A stretch of DNA of 64,000 nt, taken from contig NC_134137.1 in NCBI RefSeq assembly GCF_033958435.1, forward strand, positions 106,774,501 to 106,838,500, written 5' to 3'. The stretch comes from Carettochelys insculpta (taxonomy: Eukaryota > Chordata > Testudines > Carettochelyidae). Below, one piece after another: positions 45,508 to 57,191 of this stretch. A model generated the notes under the pieces. The model was not told the DNA's origin. It did not search any database and was given only the letters and a program-made list of their open reading frames with translations. Both the position numbers and the translations under genes were made by a program. How positions within the stretch are numbered: the stretch's first letter is position 1; every line of letters begins with the position of its first letter.

Positions 45508-46554
45508 TAAGACTCTGCAGATATGAGTTCTGCTCCTGCCACTGACATAGACTTTGGGCAAGATCATCTATCCTAACTTTACACAAAGGAACCTGAAGCA
45601 CAAAATATTTCCTTCCTTTAGGGGAGTTTTTTGAACATAGATGATTAACTGTGTGAATTGTTCTGACATCATAGTGATAGAAGCCCAGGAAGGTCAAGAT
45701 AATGTGAGCATTATGGCTCAAAAGAAATATGTCAGTATTGGAAACCTGACTTCTCAACAACTTTCCTGACATTGTTTAACCCTTGACACTGGAAACAGTA
45801 CTGATGTGTTGTAGGGACTTTTGGGAGCTCCTCATTAAAATTCTGCTGGCAAAGCCAAGAAAGTGAGTGAAGAGTCAGTGACTGAAAATCACTCCTCTCT
45901 GGCAACTGCTGTATCCTCTCTGCCAAAAATGATTTATTTCCAAGGCTCATAAAAACACTATGGAGCAGCTAATTTTCTGCCACTGAATGGACCAGATTAC
46001 ACTAAATTGCAGGTATTTTAAAAATAGTTATTGAGCTACGCTGACCAGAATCCTCCACCAAATTGTCTCCTCTCCTGTTCCCCTTTCTGATTATGCATAC
46101 TGAACACTATACTATTCAGTCAATGCAGCAGATGTATTTTCAGAAACGTGGTTTGAATGTTTGCAGCAAAGTTAGCCTTATCACAAATTTGTGTGCCTCA
46201 TCATGCTGTTTGTTTATGGTTATGGGAAATCATTGTTTGTTTCAGTGAAAAAACAAAGGAATAGATTCTGCAATGACATGCCCCTCCTCTGCAACCACAC
46301 CCATCTTCTCCCTCCCTTTACGCCTTCCCCCCCATATATGGCTTTTTTCTTGTTCTCACAGACCTGCTTATTTTGCAATTTTTTGTGCGTGCACAGTTCT
46401 ATTAATGCTTACTCCATTAAATGTTCTCAAAACCAACTCTTAAAATCCACAGCAGGCTTCTGTTAGGCCTAAATATGCCATTGTTCCAAACATATACTAG
46501 TTCCTGAATTAATTCCTTTTTCAAGGAATAAACCATCAAAATCTTCATTTAAAG
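45508..46554. other. Unannotated stretch
   Basis: Intergenic DNA. Frames at 45491-45950 and 46063-46466 have no recognisable domain. Confidence 0.4.
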
Positions 46555-46665
46555 ATACCTAGTGATGAAGAATTCACTACAACTTTGGTAAGTTATTTCA
46601 ATGGTTAGTTACCCTAAAAATTGGCACCTTAACCTAGACTGAGTTTGTCTAGTTTGTTTATATCG
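46555..46665 (-). mobile_element. Old CR1/L3-type LINE scrap
   Basis: GATGAAGAATTCACTACAAC, GGTTAGTTACCCTAAAAATT and GAGTTTGTCTAGTTTG resemble the plus-strand view of the end of old CR1/L3 ORF2, as at 27420 and 61150. Heavily decayed. Confidence 0.4.
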
Positions 46666-46699
46666 AGGATGCGAGTGACGTATGAATAAATTTGAATAT

Positions 46700-48589
46700 T
46701 GATTAGGTCAAGTCAATCACACCAGAGCAATGGACTGGACTAAAACTGAGTCCTTACCAATGCTCCCAGGATTTTACCCCGCGACCCTGCTCGCCGTCTA
46801 CGGTGGGTCTAATCACAACGGGGTTTCAGGGTGTGTGAACTGCGCTGCTGCGGTGTGTTTACCCAAGGAAGAAAATACAAACAAGATGTCAGGTTCAAAC
46901 AGGGAGATAGGGTTTATTTTATAACTCAAAAGTATGAATTTTGGTAAGCTAAGTTGCACAAAATGTGTAAGCCCTTGTTTTTGTGGAATAGACACAGGAC
47001 TTGAATACTATGGGTTATAGCCTTAAACAATAGGTAACTGCTGTAACAGCACTGCTATCTAATCCCTCAGCTACTTACTGTGCTTCTGGGACGGACCGTG
47101 CAGCCTTCGATGCGTGCTGTAAAATGGAAAGATTAACTTCAGAGCTGAGTTGTATTTATTTATTTATTCCTGGATCTTCCTGAGGTTCACCAGGTCGCTC
47201 AACCCTTGGCCGACTACCGCGGGGAGCAGATCTTACTTAGAAAAAGAATTTGCCTGCGCTAAGCTAGGTCAATTCTCTAGTTAAATGGGTTGCCCTGCTG
47301 GCCAAGCAGGGGAGAGCCCAGTATATGCGGGGTTTCCTTCTGAGAGGTTTTCCCCTTAGTTAAGTGGAGGGGTTTTCCTAGTTAAAGGTTATCCCCCCAA
47401 AAAATGGTACTGCCTATTTCGACCACCTTGTTATGGTGGCCCTTTATTGCAGAACCTTGATTACCCTTAAAGGGTTACTAAGGACACCAGGGTTTTCCCT
47501 TTATAGGGTTATCCCTGACCACTCTACCCTCCTAAATAGGGGGGAGCTTATAGCTCTGGATTATAATAACAAAGCAGTTTACCTAACTACCCTCCTGTGT
47601 GCATGCAATAGTTTTAGGCTAGACCAATAGCATTGGCCCCCTGTGCCTTTACAGAAAGACAAGGAATACAAAATATAAGGCGCTGATCATGGACTTGGGG
47701 AAGTCCCAATCCACCCTCTATTACAAAACTGTATAAAAACATTAACTGCTCACCTAATTATTTAACCCTAAACCCAGACCATAAATACCTCCTTATTCCT
47801 GCTCTGTGATCCAGGCGCTGGGTCTGTAGTTCTCTTCGAGCTAGGAAGTTATGACCCTCACGGCGCGCTTGTACGGCAGCCGCGTCAGGTCAGATAGTAA
47901 AGGAGGAAGAAAAAGAGAGCCAGGAGGAAAAACCGGCTTGGTTAACAAAAACCTCCTGTGTTTTTAGGAACGACCGTGATATTTCAGACACCGGCCTGAG
48001 CTAGGGTGGGTGACTGGAAGGGCAGGGTCGCTGCTGCGGTTTCCCCGTGCAGGGCACCGTTGTTTGGGCGGTGCGGTCTGCCAGGCAAACCCTCCGGATA
48101 AAAGAACCGGAGCCTTACTAGTGATTTAGCTCTATGGAGACTGGAGCTCTTCTGTTCTTCGACGGCCCACGGCGGCTAGAGAGCAATGACTGACACGCAG
48201 GTCAGCTTCGGCTCTTCTGCCAGCGATGTTTGGCTCCAGGCTCAGTCCAGCTCTTAGCTCAGTCCTTCTGTAGTCTTCTTTCTTCTTCTGCTCCCCTCCA
48301 AGGTCTGGTCCGGAATGCCCCAAGCAGGGCTGCTCTCCTGAATATATGCAGCCTGGGTGGACCTGTTTGACAACCTCTGCCTGCTAGGTCCTCCTCAGTG
48401 CCACAATGTATCAAAGGGGCATTTGACTATTACATATGTATGAGGATTCTAAAGTAACCAATCAGTTTGAAACCTTTCAAACCATAACTTCATACATATT
48501 CATAGCCCGCCGAATATTAATTGCAACTGTCATTTTTTAACTGTCATTTTCCGGCGGCCATTTTGTGTTTCTAAAACTCCATTTAAACA
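46700..48589 (-). mobile_element. Candidate solo LTR, about 1.9 kb, CpG-rich
   Basis: The block is CpG-rich compared with its flanks (for example 46785-46850 and 48150-48220). It starts TGATTAGGTC and ends TTTAAACA, so either strand gives TG...CA. Flanking TTGAATAT (46692-46699) and GTGAATAT (48590-48597) agree at seven of eight positions. On the minus strand the order is CTGATTGGTTAC (inverted CCAAT, near 48460), GCATATATTC (TATA-like, near 48345), then AATAAA near 47160 and 46915, which suits an LTR with U3 first. An 8-bp duplication is unusual for a retrovirus, so another element type is possible. No protein remnant seen. Confidence 0.4.
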
Positions 48590-48920
48590 GTGAATATGGT
48601 TTTTTAATTTATCTAATTTTGATGTGGTTTGTGAGGGAAATATGTCACCACTGCTGGTAAAGCAGATTATAAATTTAAAATGCTTAGCTTAAGAGCTGTT
48701 TGGTTAGGATGCAGGGCAACCATACAGACACCACAGCTCATGGACAGGGACATATAAATCACCTCAGAAGAGGATATTTCTACAGTTTAATTCCAACCCA
48801 TTGGATTATGTTATAATTTTGACTGCTAGATTGAAAAATCTATTATCAAATTCCTGCTCTCCATCTAGGTACTTACAGATTGTGACCAAGTCATCTGTTA
48901 AGCTTTTGTTGCTGTCACTG

Positions 48921-49100
48921 TTAAATAAATGGATTGAGCTCTTTCAGCCTTCTACTACAAGACAGAATTTCCAAGCCTTTAATTATTTTCATGGCTCTTC
49001 TCTGAACCAGCTCCAGCGTTTCAATATCCTTGTTGAAGTGTGGCACCAGAATGGGACACATTCTGATATCAGTCACCTCGCTGCCCATATAACCTGTCTG
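48921..49100 (-). pseudogene. CR1-like LINE, C-terminal reverse transcriptase fragment
   Basis: Minus-strand frame ends with IETLELVQRRAMKIIKG and SRRLKELNPF, matching the LEQVQRRATKMI...LRDLGL block of the intact CR1 at 11300. The 3' continuation toward 48820 is decayed. Confidence 0.7.
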
Positions 49101-49568
49101 CTTCCCCTCCCAGAGGTGCTGATAGTTGCTGAGGAGCCCCAGGGCAAAGTTGGTGGGGGGGCTGGTTCCACAGCCCAAAAGGGACAGGGCCAAGAGTGAA
49201 AGGGATGGGGCCAAGGGCAATCAGCCCTCAGTGCCTCCCGGACTGTGGTGCTGGGCCATGCCTCCCACCCCTGAAAGCTGGGTGCAGCTGAAGCCGTGCT
49301 GACACAGCATTTCAAAGGGGCGTAGTACTCTAGCCACTGCCACTGCCAAAACAGCAGCAGTGGTAGCCAATGCCCCAGGCCCCTCTGAAAAGCCAGACTT
49401 GGGGCAACTTCCCCCTTTGCTCTCCTGTTAGCAGGCCTGTCTGCTTTGTATTGTCCTGTTTATACAGCAGAGGACATGGCACCACAATGGAAGCTGATGC
49501 CCAGCTGATTGTCTACCATGATGCCTAGAACTCTATATGGATACAAAATTAGCATATTCTGTATAACA
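49101..49568. other. Unannotated GC-rich stretch
   Basis: GC-rich sequence with CCCAGGCCCCTCTGAAAAGC near 49370, perhaps a MITE scrap. No gene. Confidence 0.35.
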
Positions 49569-49705
49569 GGAAGTCCTGTGGCACCTTATAGGCTAACAGA
49601 TATTTTGGAGCATAAGCTTTCCTGGGCAAAGACCCGCTTTGTCAGATGCATCATCAGGACTTCTTGTTTTTGAAGATACAGACTAACTCAGCTACCCCTC
49701 TGACA
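49569..49705. mobile_element. Rearranged Penelope-type tail, inverted halves
   Basis: The left part (49569-49651) is a minus-strand tail: its complement reads CTGACAAAGCGGGTCTTTGC, then GAAAGCTTATGCTCC and CTATAAGGTGCCACAGGAC. The right part (49656-49705) is the terminal piece in plus orientation: AGGACTTCTTGTTTTTGAAG, ATACAGACTAACTC. So tail pieces lie in opposite directions, as at 18.9 kb. It matches the 3' end of the Penelope element at 57137. Confidence 0.8.
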
Positions 49706-50829
49706 CTTGTCATCTTCTATATGTACGCTGGTGTTTGTCAGGTATAATTTTAAGTACCTCAAACAATATGTTGTTTTCTTCCATGATTTCCCTATTAGAC
49801 TATTACACAGTTTCACACTTAGGAACTTTTTTCTGATATTCAGCCACCATAATTTCTTCTATAACGTAATTCCTAGTACAGACTTAGTTCCATAAATCCA
49901 AGTTGATGGAAAACTATAACTTGGAAGAGAGAAATGAATCTTTTCTAAAACTCTGTAAAATTTTGTGTGAACTTGAAATGCTCTTAACTGAAGAAACTAT
50001 AGAGATTTTAATCGAAAGAAAATGACTTTTGCTATAGCTTTAGTGTTGTTTCCCAATGTATCCACCCACGGTGGAATGCTAGTATCCTCTCCATCCCTCC
50101 TGTGAATTGGTTCCCAGTTGATCAGACAATTACACTAATGTTAAAGTCATGTTGTTATTAGCCAGTGGACTGCAGAGTATATTGCATATATATTGCGTAG
50201 CATAGCATCCTGAGAGCCTGGACACTCTCCTGCCCAACTCATCACTTTTTGCAATTATTCAGTATTCTTTGTCAAAGATCCATCAGCTAGTTTTCCATTC
50301 ACAGAGCAGCGTTCATATCCAAGTCAGTTAGAATTAATTTTAAGTGTAAGATTTTTGTGAGACGCGTTATAAAATGCTTTTCTAAGTGGCTGTGGTACGG
50401 TTACACCTGTACTCTGTTCCAAGCAATTCTAAGGAGGGAAACTGGAGAATGCTCAGGGAGTAGCAAAAATAATCAGTGTTCTGAGGAGATTATTGAATGA
50501 GGAAAGATGAAAAACTTCACTCTGGCACTAACATGGATAACTAATGACTAAATGGAAAGACATGAATCATTCTGTAAAGATATCAGAAAGCAGTACACAT
50601 CAAAAATGCAGATTCCCAATATAACTGCTTAAATAAATAAATGAATTTTCTGGATCTTTTAGTACAGCTTGATCCTGCTTGATACTTTGTATGCTCAATG
50701 ACGTTTGCAGGAGTTGAATGTAGGCAGTATCTTGCAGGATCGAATGCTTAATGCCAAAGGATCAGATGATATGGAGTAGTATGTATAGTCTGTGGGAAGC
50801 CACTTCTAAACAGAAAACAACTCACAAAA
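49706..50829. other. Unannotated stretch
   Basis: AT-rich intergenic DNA. Nothing recognised. Confidence 0.4.
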
Positions 50830-51299
50830 GTAGTGTCTACACTACTGAGTTTTGTTGACAAAATTCAGGGAGCATTTACACACATTAAGTGTTTTGTCAA
50901 CAGAGTTGACAGTGTTATCCCTCTCCGCATTGAGGAATCACATTTTTGTCAACAGAGTTCTGTCGACAAAAATGCAGTGTAGGCGCTCCGGGCCCCCTCT
51001 GTTGGCAGAGAGGGGTCCTCCATGGCACCGGCCAGCCAGAGCCAGGAGGCACCCTCCGCCACAGAAACAGGGCTCTATGGTCTGTGCCTATGGTGGCCCT
51101 TAAAGGCACAGGGAGCACCATTCCAGGAAGTAGACAGTATGGAAGCTGCCCTGCCTCCACTCTGTCTGCAGCCACACCCCTGCACCTGAGAGCAGCAGCT
51201 GGAGAGATGGCACAAGCACCCAGAGAGCACCACTCCCAGACCCTCCAGGAACCCCCACCAAGGGGACACAGCACCCACCCCGAGCCAAAAAAATAGGAC

Positions 51300-51695
51300 A
51301 CCCTCCTGGTCCAGGCCAGAATTAAAAGTCTTGTTGCCCTGTTGATGGACCCTGCAGCCAGGTGGCACAACGCACTGGGCTATACCCATGTTGCCAAAGC
51401 CCTGGTGGAGCATGGCCACCCTACCCATGCTTTGGAACAAGTGCGAGCAAAGGTGAAAGAGCTCTGCCAGTGCTTTCTGAGGACCCAGGACGCAAGGCAG
51501 CAGTCGAGGGCGGCCATAGTGTCTTGCCCCTTTTATGAGGAGCTCCACTGTCTCCTGGGGGACAAGGATGACTCCGCCTGTGAGGGAACCCTGGGCACTA
51601 GTGAGGTGAACCCCCCTATCCCAGAGCGAGCAGAAGCCAGACCTGGAGTCCCAGCAGGTGCCCACCCCACCACCCAGGGGGACTCGGATGACTGA
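51300..51695 (+). pseudogene. SANT/Myb-like DNA-binding protein of the Harbinger element
   Basis: The plus-strand frame holds the trihelix/Myb-like pattern usual for the second Harbinger protein: GYTHVAKALVEHGHPTHALE (helix 2-3 region), QVRAKVKELCQCF and CPFYEELHCLLG. An acidic/Pro-rich tail ends TTQGDSDD at the stop near 51693. The first helix, which normally carries the WG(E/D) motif, is poorly preserved, and a stop (TAG at 51293) interrupts the upstream frame. In intact elements this protein binds the terminal repeats and helps bring the transposase to DNA in the nucleus. Its role here is by family analogy. Confidence 0.7.
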
Positions 51696-52064
51696 ACTGA
51701 AGGGTGGCTGGTAAATGTTCTGGAGTCCAGCCCCTACAGCCGGGAAACCTCCAGGGCTTCCAAAGACCTATTTGGGGGATCAGGTTAGTACTGCATGGGT
51801 TGGAAGTTTCTACGCAGTTCAGGTTCCAGGTATTTATTTTTTGTTATGACTAAGTGCTAAATTATGTTCAGTAAACATTGTGTTCTATAACACCCCCGCG
51901 TCCCTCATCATTGGTAGGGGGAGCAAGGAATGAGTGGATGTGTGGGGCCGTGGTGGTGAGGGGATCGGTGTTGGGGCCCACATCCCAGGAGGGGGTGCCA
52001 TGGGGAGGGTCAATGGGGTCCATGAGCAAAGCTCTCCTGGAGGGCCTCCCTTATCCACACCCTG

Positions 52065-53723
52065 TCACGGTGGGCCTGGCAATTGGCTGATGCGCCCAGC
52101 TCTAATACGCTGGGGTGGCAGCAGACAGCCAGCCCTGAAGGAAGTCCTCATTTTTGCTTTCACTATGTTATGGAGAGCACAGCAAGTGCCCATGACTTGT
52201 GGGACATTCTGCTCCTCCATGTCCAGACAATGAGCAGGAATATAAAATTGAGCCTTCAGGTGTCTGAAGGCGCACTCCAATGGCAGCCGGTCCCAGCTGA
52301 GGTCAGCACTGAGTAGCTCCTGGAAGGGGTCCAGGTGCCTAGTGTATGGCAGCATGAGCCAGGTCAGGAGGAGGTATGCTGCATCTGCAACTGCAGCAAG
52401 GCATGGTGATGTCTCCATGGGCATCTCCACTGGAACATATAGTCCCCTCCTCCATCTTCCTGAAGAGGCTGGCATTCCCGTGCATCATGGGCCTGGCCTG
52501 ACGAGCTAGTGAAGACGTCGGTGAAGCACCCCCAGTGGTCCACCACGGCCTGCATGACAATGGAGTGGTGCCCCTTACAGTTCACAAACTGGGCTGCGCT
52601 GTGTTCTGGGGCACCCATGGGGATGTGCGTCCCATTCAGTGCACCGAAGCAGTTCAGGAAGCCCTGGGTCACGAAGTCAGCCATGGCTGCATGCACGTCC
52701 CCTAGCCAGACGACTCTCCTTGGCAGGATGTCATTGATGGCCCTGACAGCCTTCAAGAGGAGGAGACCAGGCACACACGTGTTCTGAAGTGCCCATGGCT
52801 TCTAAATTGCCCACCAACCCCTGCTGGCTTCCCTGCCCCCCCGCAGACCATCCCCCAGAACAGATACGTGTTAGGGTGGGACAGTGCAGTCCCCCAGGGA
52901 CAGGGCTCCTCTCTCAGACCACCACCCCTTTCCACCACCACCTCCTGAGGGTCCGCTACCATGATGAGTCCCACCCCTGTCCCCCTGGGTGAGGCCTGGG
53001 AACCCCGGGTGCCTTACCCGGATGACCACAGCCCTGATGGTGGACCTGCCCACACCAAACTCATTCCTGACTGAGCAGTAATAGTTCGAGGTGGCAAGCT
53101 TCCATAGGGCCATGACCACGCATTTTTCAACAGAGATGGTGACCCACATCCGTGTGTCCTCCCAGCGGAGGGTGGGGGGTGGGGGCAAGCCTGGCACAGA
53201 GCTCGAGGAATGTGCCTTTGCATGTATGAAAGTTCTGGACCCAGCACCAATCATCCTATTCACCCATGACAACCCAGTCCCACCAGTCAGTGCTGGTCAG
53301 GTACCACCAGACCCACCTGATGTCGGGGGGGCAGGGAAACTGGTGGGGCACCACCACTACTCGGGGCTTGAGCCTGGGTGGGTGCACACAATGCCAGAAA
53401 AGGTGGGTCACTGCTGCTGCCAGGATAAGTCGCAGCCTCTGCAACTCCTCTAGGGTCCAGGTCACGTACAGTGCCCGGTCTGGATCCATGGTTCGGTGCT
53501 CGGGGCAGGGGACTGCCTTGGGCCCCATGCTCTCACTGCTCCTGCCTATGCTTTCCCTCCTATAGGTGCACAGGCTGCGGGCTGCGGGGAGCAGCTGTTG
53601 GCAAGGGGCCCTTTTAGGGTGCACTGGGCTGGCTGACCCAGAAGGCTTTGCTGGCCATGAGACCCCCATCTGAGGCTTCCAGTCCCCAGCTGTTGACAAA
53701 GTGGCCTGACTGTTTGGACACAC
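52065..53723 (-). pseudogene. Harbinger transposase with an intron, first catalytic residue changed
   Basis: Minus strand. Exon 1 includes the N-terminal acidic start region (MDPDRALYVTWTLEEL near 53490), STDWWDWVVMGE, TLRWEDTRMWVTISVE and FGVGRSTIRAVVIR to 53018. The intron (52751-53017) is listed separately. Exon 2 resumes AVRAINDILP and reads FLNCFGALNGTHIPM, where the expected Asp of GA(I/L)DGTH is Asn. It then has FTDVF...GQAHDARE (second Asp kept). A frame change leads to DAAYLLLTWLM and LPLECAFRHLKAQF, where the catalytic Glu is kept, and to NVPQVMGTCCALHNIV. The copy is inactive by the Asn and the frame breaks, but is less decayed than the 30-kb copy. Confidence 0.9.
52751..53017 (-). 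other. Predicted phase-0 intron of the Harbinger transposase
   Basis: On the minus strand exon 1 ends ATCCGG, followed by GTAAGGCACC (donor). The acceptor is TCTCCTCCTCTTGAAG before GCTGTCAGGGCC. Removing 267 bp joins VVIR to AVRAIN, which aligns without gaps to VLVEVCRAIN in the uninterrupted copy at 30 kb. The frame of exon 1 hits a stop inside the intron. Confidence 0.8.
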
Positions 53724-53879
53724 TCTGTTGACAGAGCAGATCGCTTTTCCGAGACATTACATGTGTAGACATGATCTGTAGGCAGAGGTTTTGTCAGGAA
53801 AACTCTTAGCAACAGTCACTTCTATTGACAGGTGCATCTAGTGTAGGCGTAGCCAGAGCGTATTTTAGAAGTAGCAGAA

Positions 53880-54512
53880 GCTTGGCAAAATCAAAAAGGG
53901 CAACTAAGCCAATTAAAGCATGCAGCACCAATTAGGAGGTTTCCAGAGACGAGTGTGTCAGACTAATCAGAATACCTGGGGCCAATTAAGAATTAACTGA
54001 GACTAATTAAAAGGGCTCCTCATCTGGTAGCTCAGTGTGAGCAAGGAGTGGAAAAGAGCTGAAGGATCTGGGAGTAGAACTTGCAAGGCGGCACCAGAAA
54101 GAAGAACCTGTGGGTAAGGAAGGTGCTGGTAAGGGTCCTAGGGAAGTGGCCCAAGGAGTGTAGCTGTCACATGGCAGTTATTGGAGATGTTTGCAGGCAG
54201 CTGCTTTTATGGGTCCATGGAGAAGAGGGTGGACCTCGGTTCTTCACACCAGCTTCTCCCCATTACAGCATGGGAACAGGACTAATTTTAGAGAAGGAGT
54301 TCTCACCCTGTACCACTTGCAGGGGCCCCAGACACTATGGAATTTGGTTCCCTGCTTTTTCCCCCTCCTGGCCAATCATAGTAGCTAAACAAACAGCAAG
54401 CTAGTCCCCTAGAGAAAGTGCCTAAACTGAGAGCTTCTGTGAGCTTCCAAGGCAAGCAAGCTGCCTTAAAGTGCAGGACCCGCCACGATCGAGAAGGAAC
54501 TTTGTCATAATG
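53880..54512 (+). mobile_element. Possible LTR-derived repeat
   Basis: CCAATTAAAGCATG, GCCAATTAAGAATTAACTG and ACTAATTAAAAGGGCTCC precede GGGAAGTGGCCCAAGGAGTG and, at the end, GTGCAGGACCCGCC. The layout resembles U3-R sequence of an LTR family I associate with turtles. No end pair or second copy is visible here. Confidence 0.3.
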
Positions 54513-56504
54513 TTTACAAATAATGAAAAGTAATTTTGATTGTGAGCCATGATATTTCTGTCACCATGGTGGACTATTTTCAGTGTTCGCAGAGCATCTA
54601 TGCTGGATCTTTGTTTTAGTTATATAAGCTTTAATTCTGTAACATTCTGAAAGTTTTAAATGAGGGAAAAATCCATATGCTGAAGTACTTCCACACTGAG
54701 CTCCATCCTTGAATCTGCTTCTGCTAACTTATATTGTGTTAGCTTTCCTAGTAAAATCATTTGTCTGCATAACCTGGTTTTCAATGCACTATCACTTTTT
54801 ATCCAGTTTTCTCACTGGATTGAATCAGACAAAAGCATTCAAGTGACTTGAGCCTGATCACACATGATAATGAATCTGCCTCAGCCAGATTAGAACCACG
54901 TTAGATCCCTTCTCCAAGTCAAGATTTTACTGAAGCTACATGATCACAGAATCAGTTCTGGAAAGGATACAACAGGATTTGAGGGGATCTAAACCATATG
55001 ACTGAAGAAGGACAAGAAATCAGTGAGATGAATCACAGCAGCAGGCAATGGTGCCGCATATTTCTGATCGCCCTTGGGAGACCATTTGTTGGACTTGGCT
55101 GAGCTGTCTCGCATCATGGAAAGATCAAGGACCCAGGAATTAGTATCCATTGTGGGAGGTGGATGCAGTGTGGGAATAAGGTTTTGCGTAAGTAATGGGA
55201 CCAATGCTGAGATAAAGTCTATTAACAAGGAAGGAGGGATTGAATTTTTGTAGATCTTGGCCCCATTTAGCCACAACTGGAGCTACTACTCCATGAAATT
55301 TTAAGGTTGTTTGCACTTCCTGAAAAGGGCTATGAATAAGGGGGTGTTTCAATATGCATTTGTTAATTAGATGTGAGGGTTACACAGTTTATCACAAACA
55401 ACTCTGCAAATATTCACTACTCACCTTTTTTGCCTTCACATGCAATATTTACTGTTAGTGAATCAGGGACACATTTAATTTCAGGAGCTTCTAAAAGTAA
55501 ATCCGGTACCCAATCTTCAGCTAAGCAACACGCTTTTGGCTGCGTTCCAGGATGTTTTGTGCCACTAAATCGGGCACTTGAGTGAGCAACAACATATCCA
55601 GTGAGTTTTTGTGACTGTTTCCCACTTTCAAAGGGAAGCATGAATGGGGCCCAAGTGACTTGCTTCTACCCAAAGTTGCATCTGTCTCCAGCAGGGTATG
55701 CTGGTGGCATGCTAAGCTTGGAGTTTTCTGAGGGTCACACCTCAAGCTGCAGCAGCTCACACTTGCATGCAAAGTTTGTGCCCAGTAATATCTTCGCCCC
55801 ATTTCTAGTCTATATCAGTTGACCCTCCCCGCTAATGATGCACACCTCAGCCAAGGGCAGGCACTTGGAAGAAGGTTGTGCCTGTTTTGCAATGCATCAG
55901 CAAAATGCTCCCACCACACAGTAGGGCCTAATTCAGGTTCATAGAAGATGGGAAAAGGGGGATAAGAAAAGGAAGACAAAGCAAAGCCTCAGCTGATCCG
56001 TACAAGAATTACATGACACGGGCAAGATGATTTTACTTGTCCAACACATATGGCAAAGTTATAATTGAGAACTTAGCATGTTCAGTGACCTGCTCCATGT
56101 AGATAAGTAGTAGAGGCAGAATCTGCACAGAAATAGTGCAAGCTTCAGCTTCCCCACTCTGTCCCACAAACATGCTTCAAGGTGGGTCAGCCCAATCATA
56201 CAGACGAGCTAGGTTGCTGCCTAGGGTGCCAGGCTTTAAAGGGCATCAGATCAGATGGAAATAATATTTTCCTCCATTTAAAATATATTACTATGTTATC
56301 TCTAATAAACAAAATATTGTACTTGTAGAGCAGTGCATCATTGCCATGTCAGAAGTTGAGTTATTTATTCCACATTGTGGAGAACAGTGCCTTGCATCTC
56401 CAGATGGATTGAAGTATATGAACACAGACTCACAGACTCAGTCTTCAAGTTTCTTTGGCTAATGGAGAGCACAGCTTTTCAATGTTAAATTGATAAAGAC
56501 ATAC
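54513..56504. other. Unannotated stretch
   Basis: AT-rich intergenic DNA, with no coding motif. Frames at 54989-55822 have no domain. Confidence 0.4.
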
Positions 56505-57136
56505 TGTGACAGGCTGAATCCCAGAATCCCCTTGGGATTGTCTCCCAACATGCTGATCATGCCACTGATGCCTGTCTTCTTGCTTTCTGGGGGACTCACC
56601 ACCCTGACCCGCTGGGCCACAATCTCTGGCCCCCCCTGCAGCAAAGGTACAGAGTTGGGGTAACCATCTACCTGCAGAGTAACTCTGAAGCTTAACCCAT
56701 TCATCTCCAGAAGGGCTCAGATATAAGGGCTCAGCACCCAGGAAACAAACCCTCGAAGGGAACCAAAACTCCAAATAAATCCATCTCAGTCTGTGTAGAA
56801 GTTTTGCACAGCAAAAGCTCGTTTATCACCCACTTTATCAAAGAGAGAATGCACATTGATTGCCCCCCCCCCAAAGGTAACAATTACTACACTAGGCTTG
56901 ATAATAAACAAAAGTGTTTTGATTAAGTATAAAAAGGAGTATTTAAGTGATTGCAAGTGAAACCAGTCAGATCAAAATAAGTTACCAAATTAAAATTAAC
57001 AAAATATGCCTGGCTAGTTCTAACCCACTAAGAAACTCATTACATGCAAACTCTTACCCTAAACAGCTGTCCTTATCTCAGGTAACAAGCTTTGAGTCAG
57101 AGTGGATCTTTTCTCTGGTCCAGAGTCTACAGCTTT
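56505..57136. mobile_element. Partial LTR, interrupted by the Penelope tail
   Basis: Begins TGTGACAGGCTGAATCCC. Farther right it has AATAAACAAAAGTG, TTGATTAAGTATAAAAAGG, AGTAAGTTACC-like and CTGTCCTTATCTCAGG blocks typical, in my recollection, of a turtle LTR. It stops where the Penelope element begins, and no right end follows. No viral coding sequence. Confidence 0.45.
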
Positions 57137-57191
57137 TCAAAAACAACAAGAAGTCCTGTGACATCTTATAGACTAACAGATATTTTGGAGC

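Larger units (their letters stand above)
50830..53854. mobile_element. PIF/Harbinger transposon with two genes, about 3.0 kb
   Basis: The left end has AGTGTCTACACTACTGAG and the right end TCTAGTGTAGGCGTAGCC, inverted copies of the GTCTACACTA core also found in the MITEs of this window. TTTTGTTGACAAAA and TTTTGTCAACAGAGTTGACA repeats follow the left end, and TGTTGACAAAG/CTGTTGACAGAGC the right end. A SANT/Myb-like gene is on the plus strand (51300-51695) and the transposase on the minus strand (53550-52065), converging. This two-gene layout is standard for the superfamily. Both genes are damaged. A target triplet could not be fixed. Confidence 0.88.

Noticed and set aside
51075..51665. A 196-codon minus-strand frame opposite the SANT-like gene
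   Set aside because: Antisense shadow; the plus-strand frame carries the family motifs.
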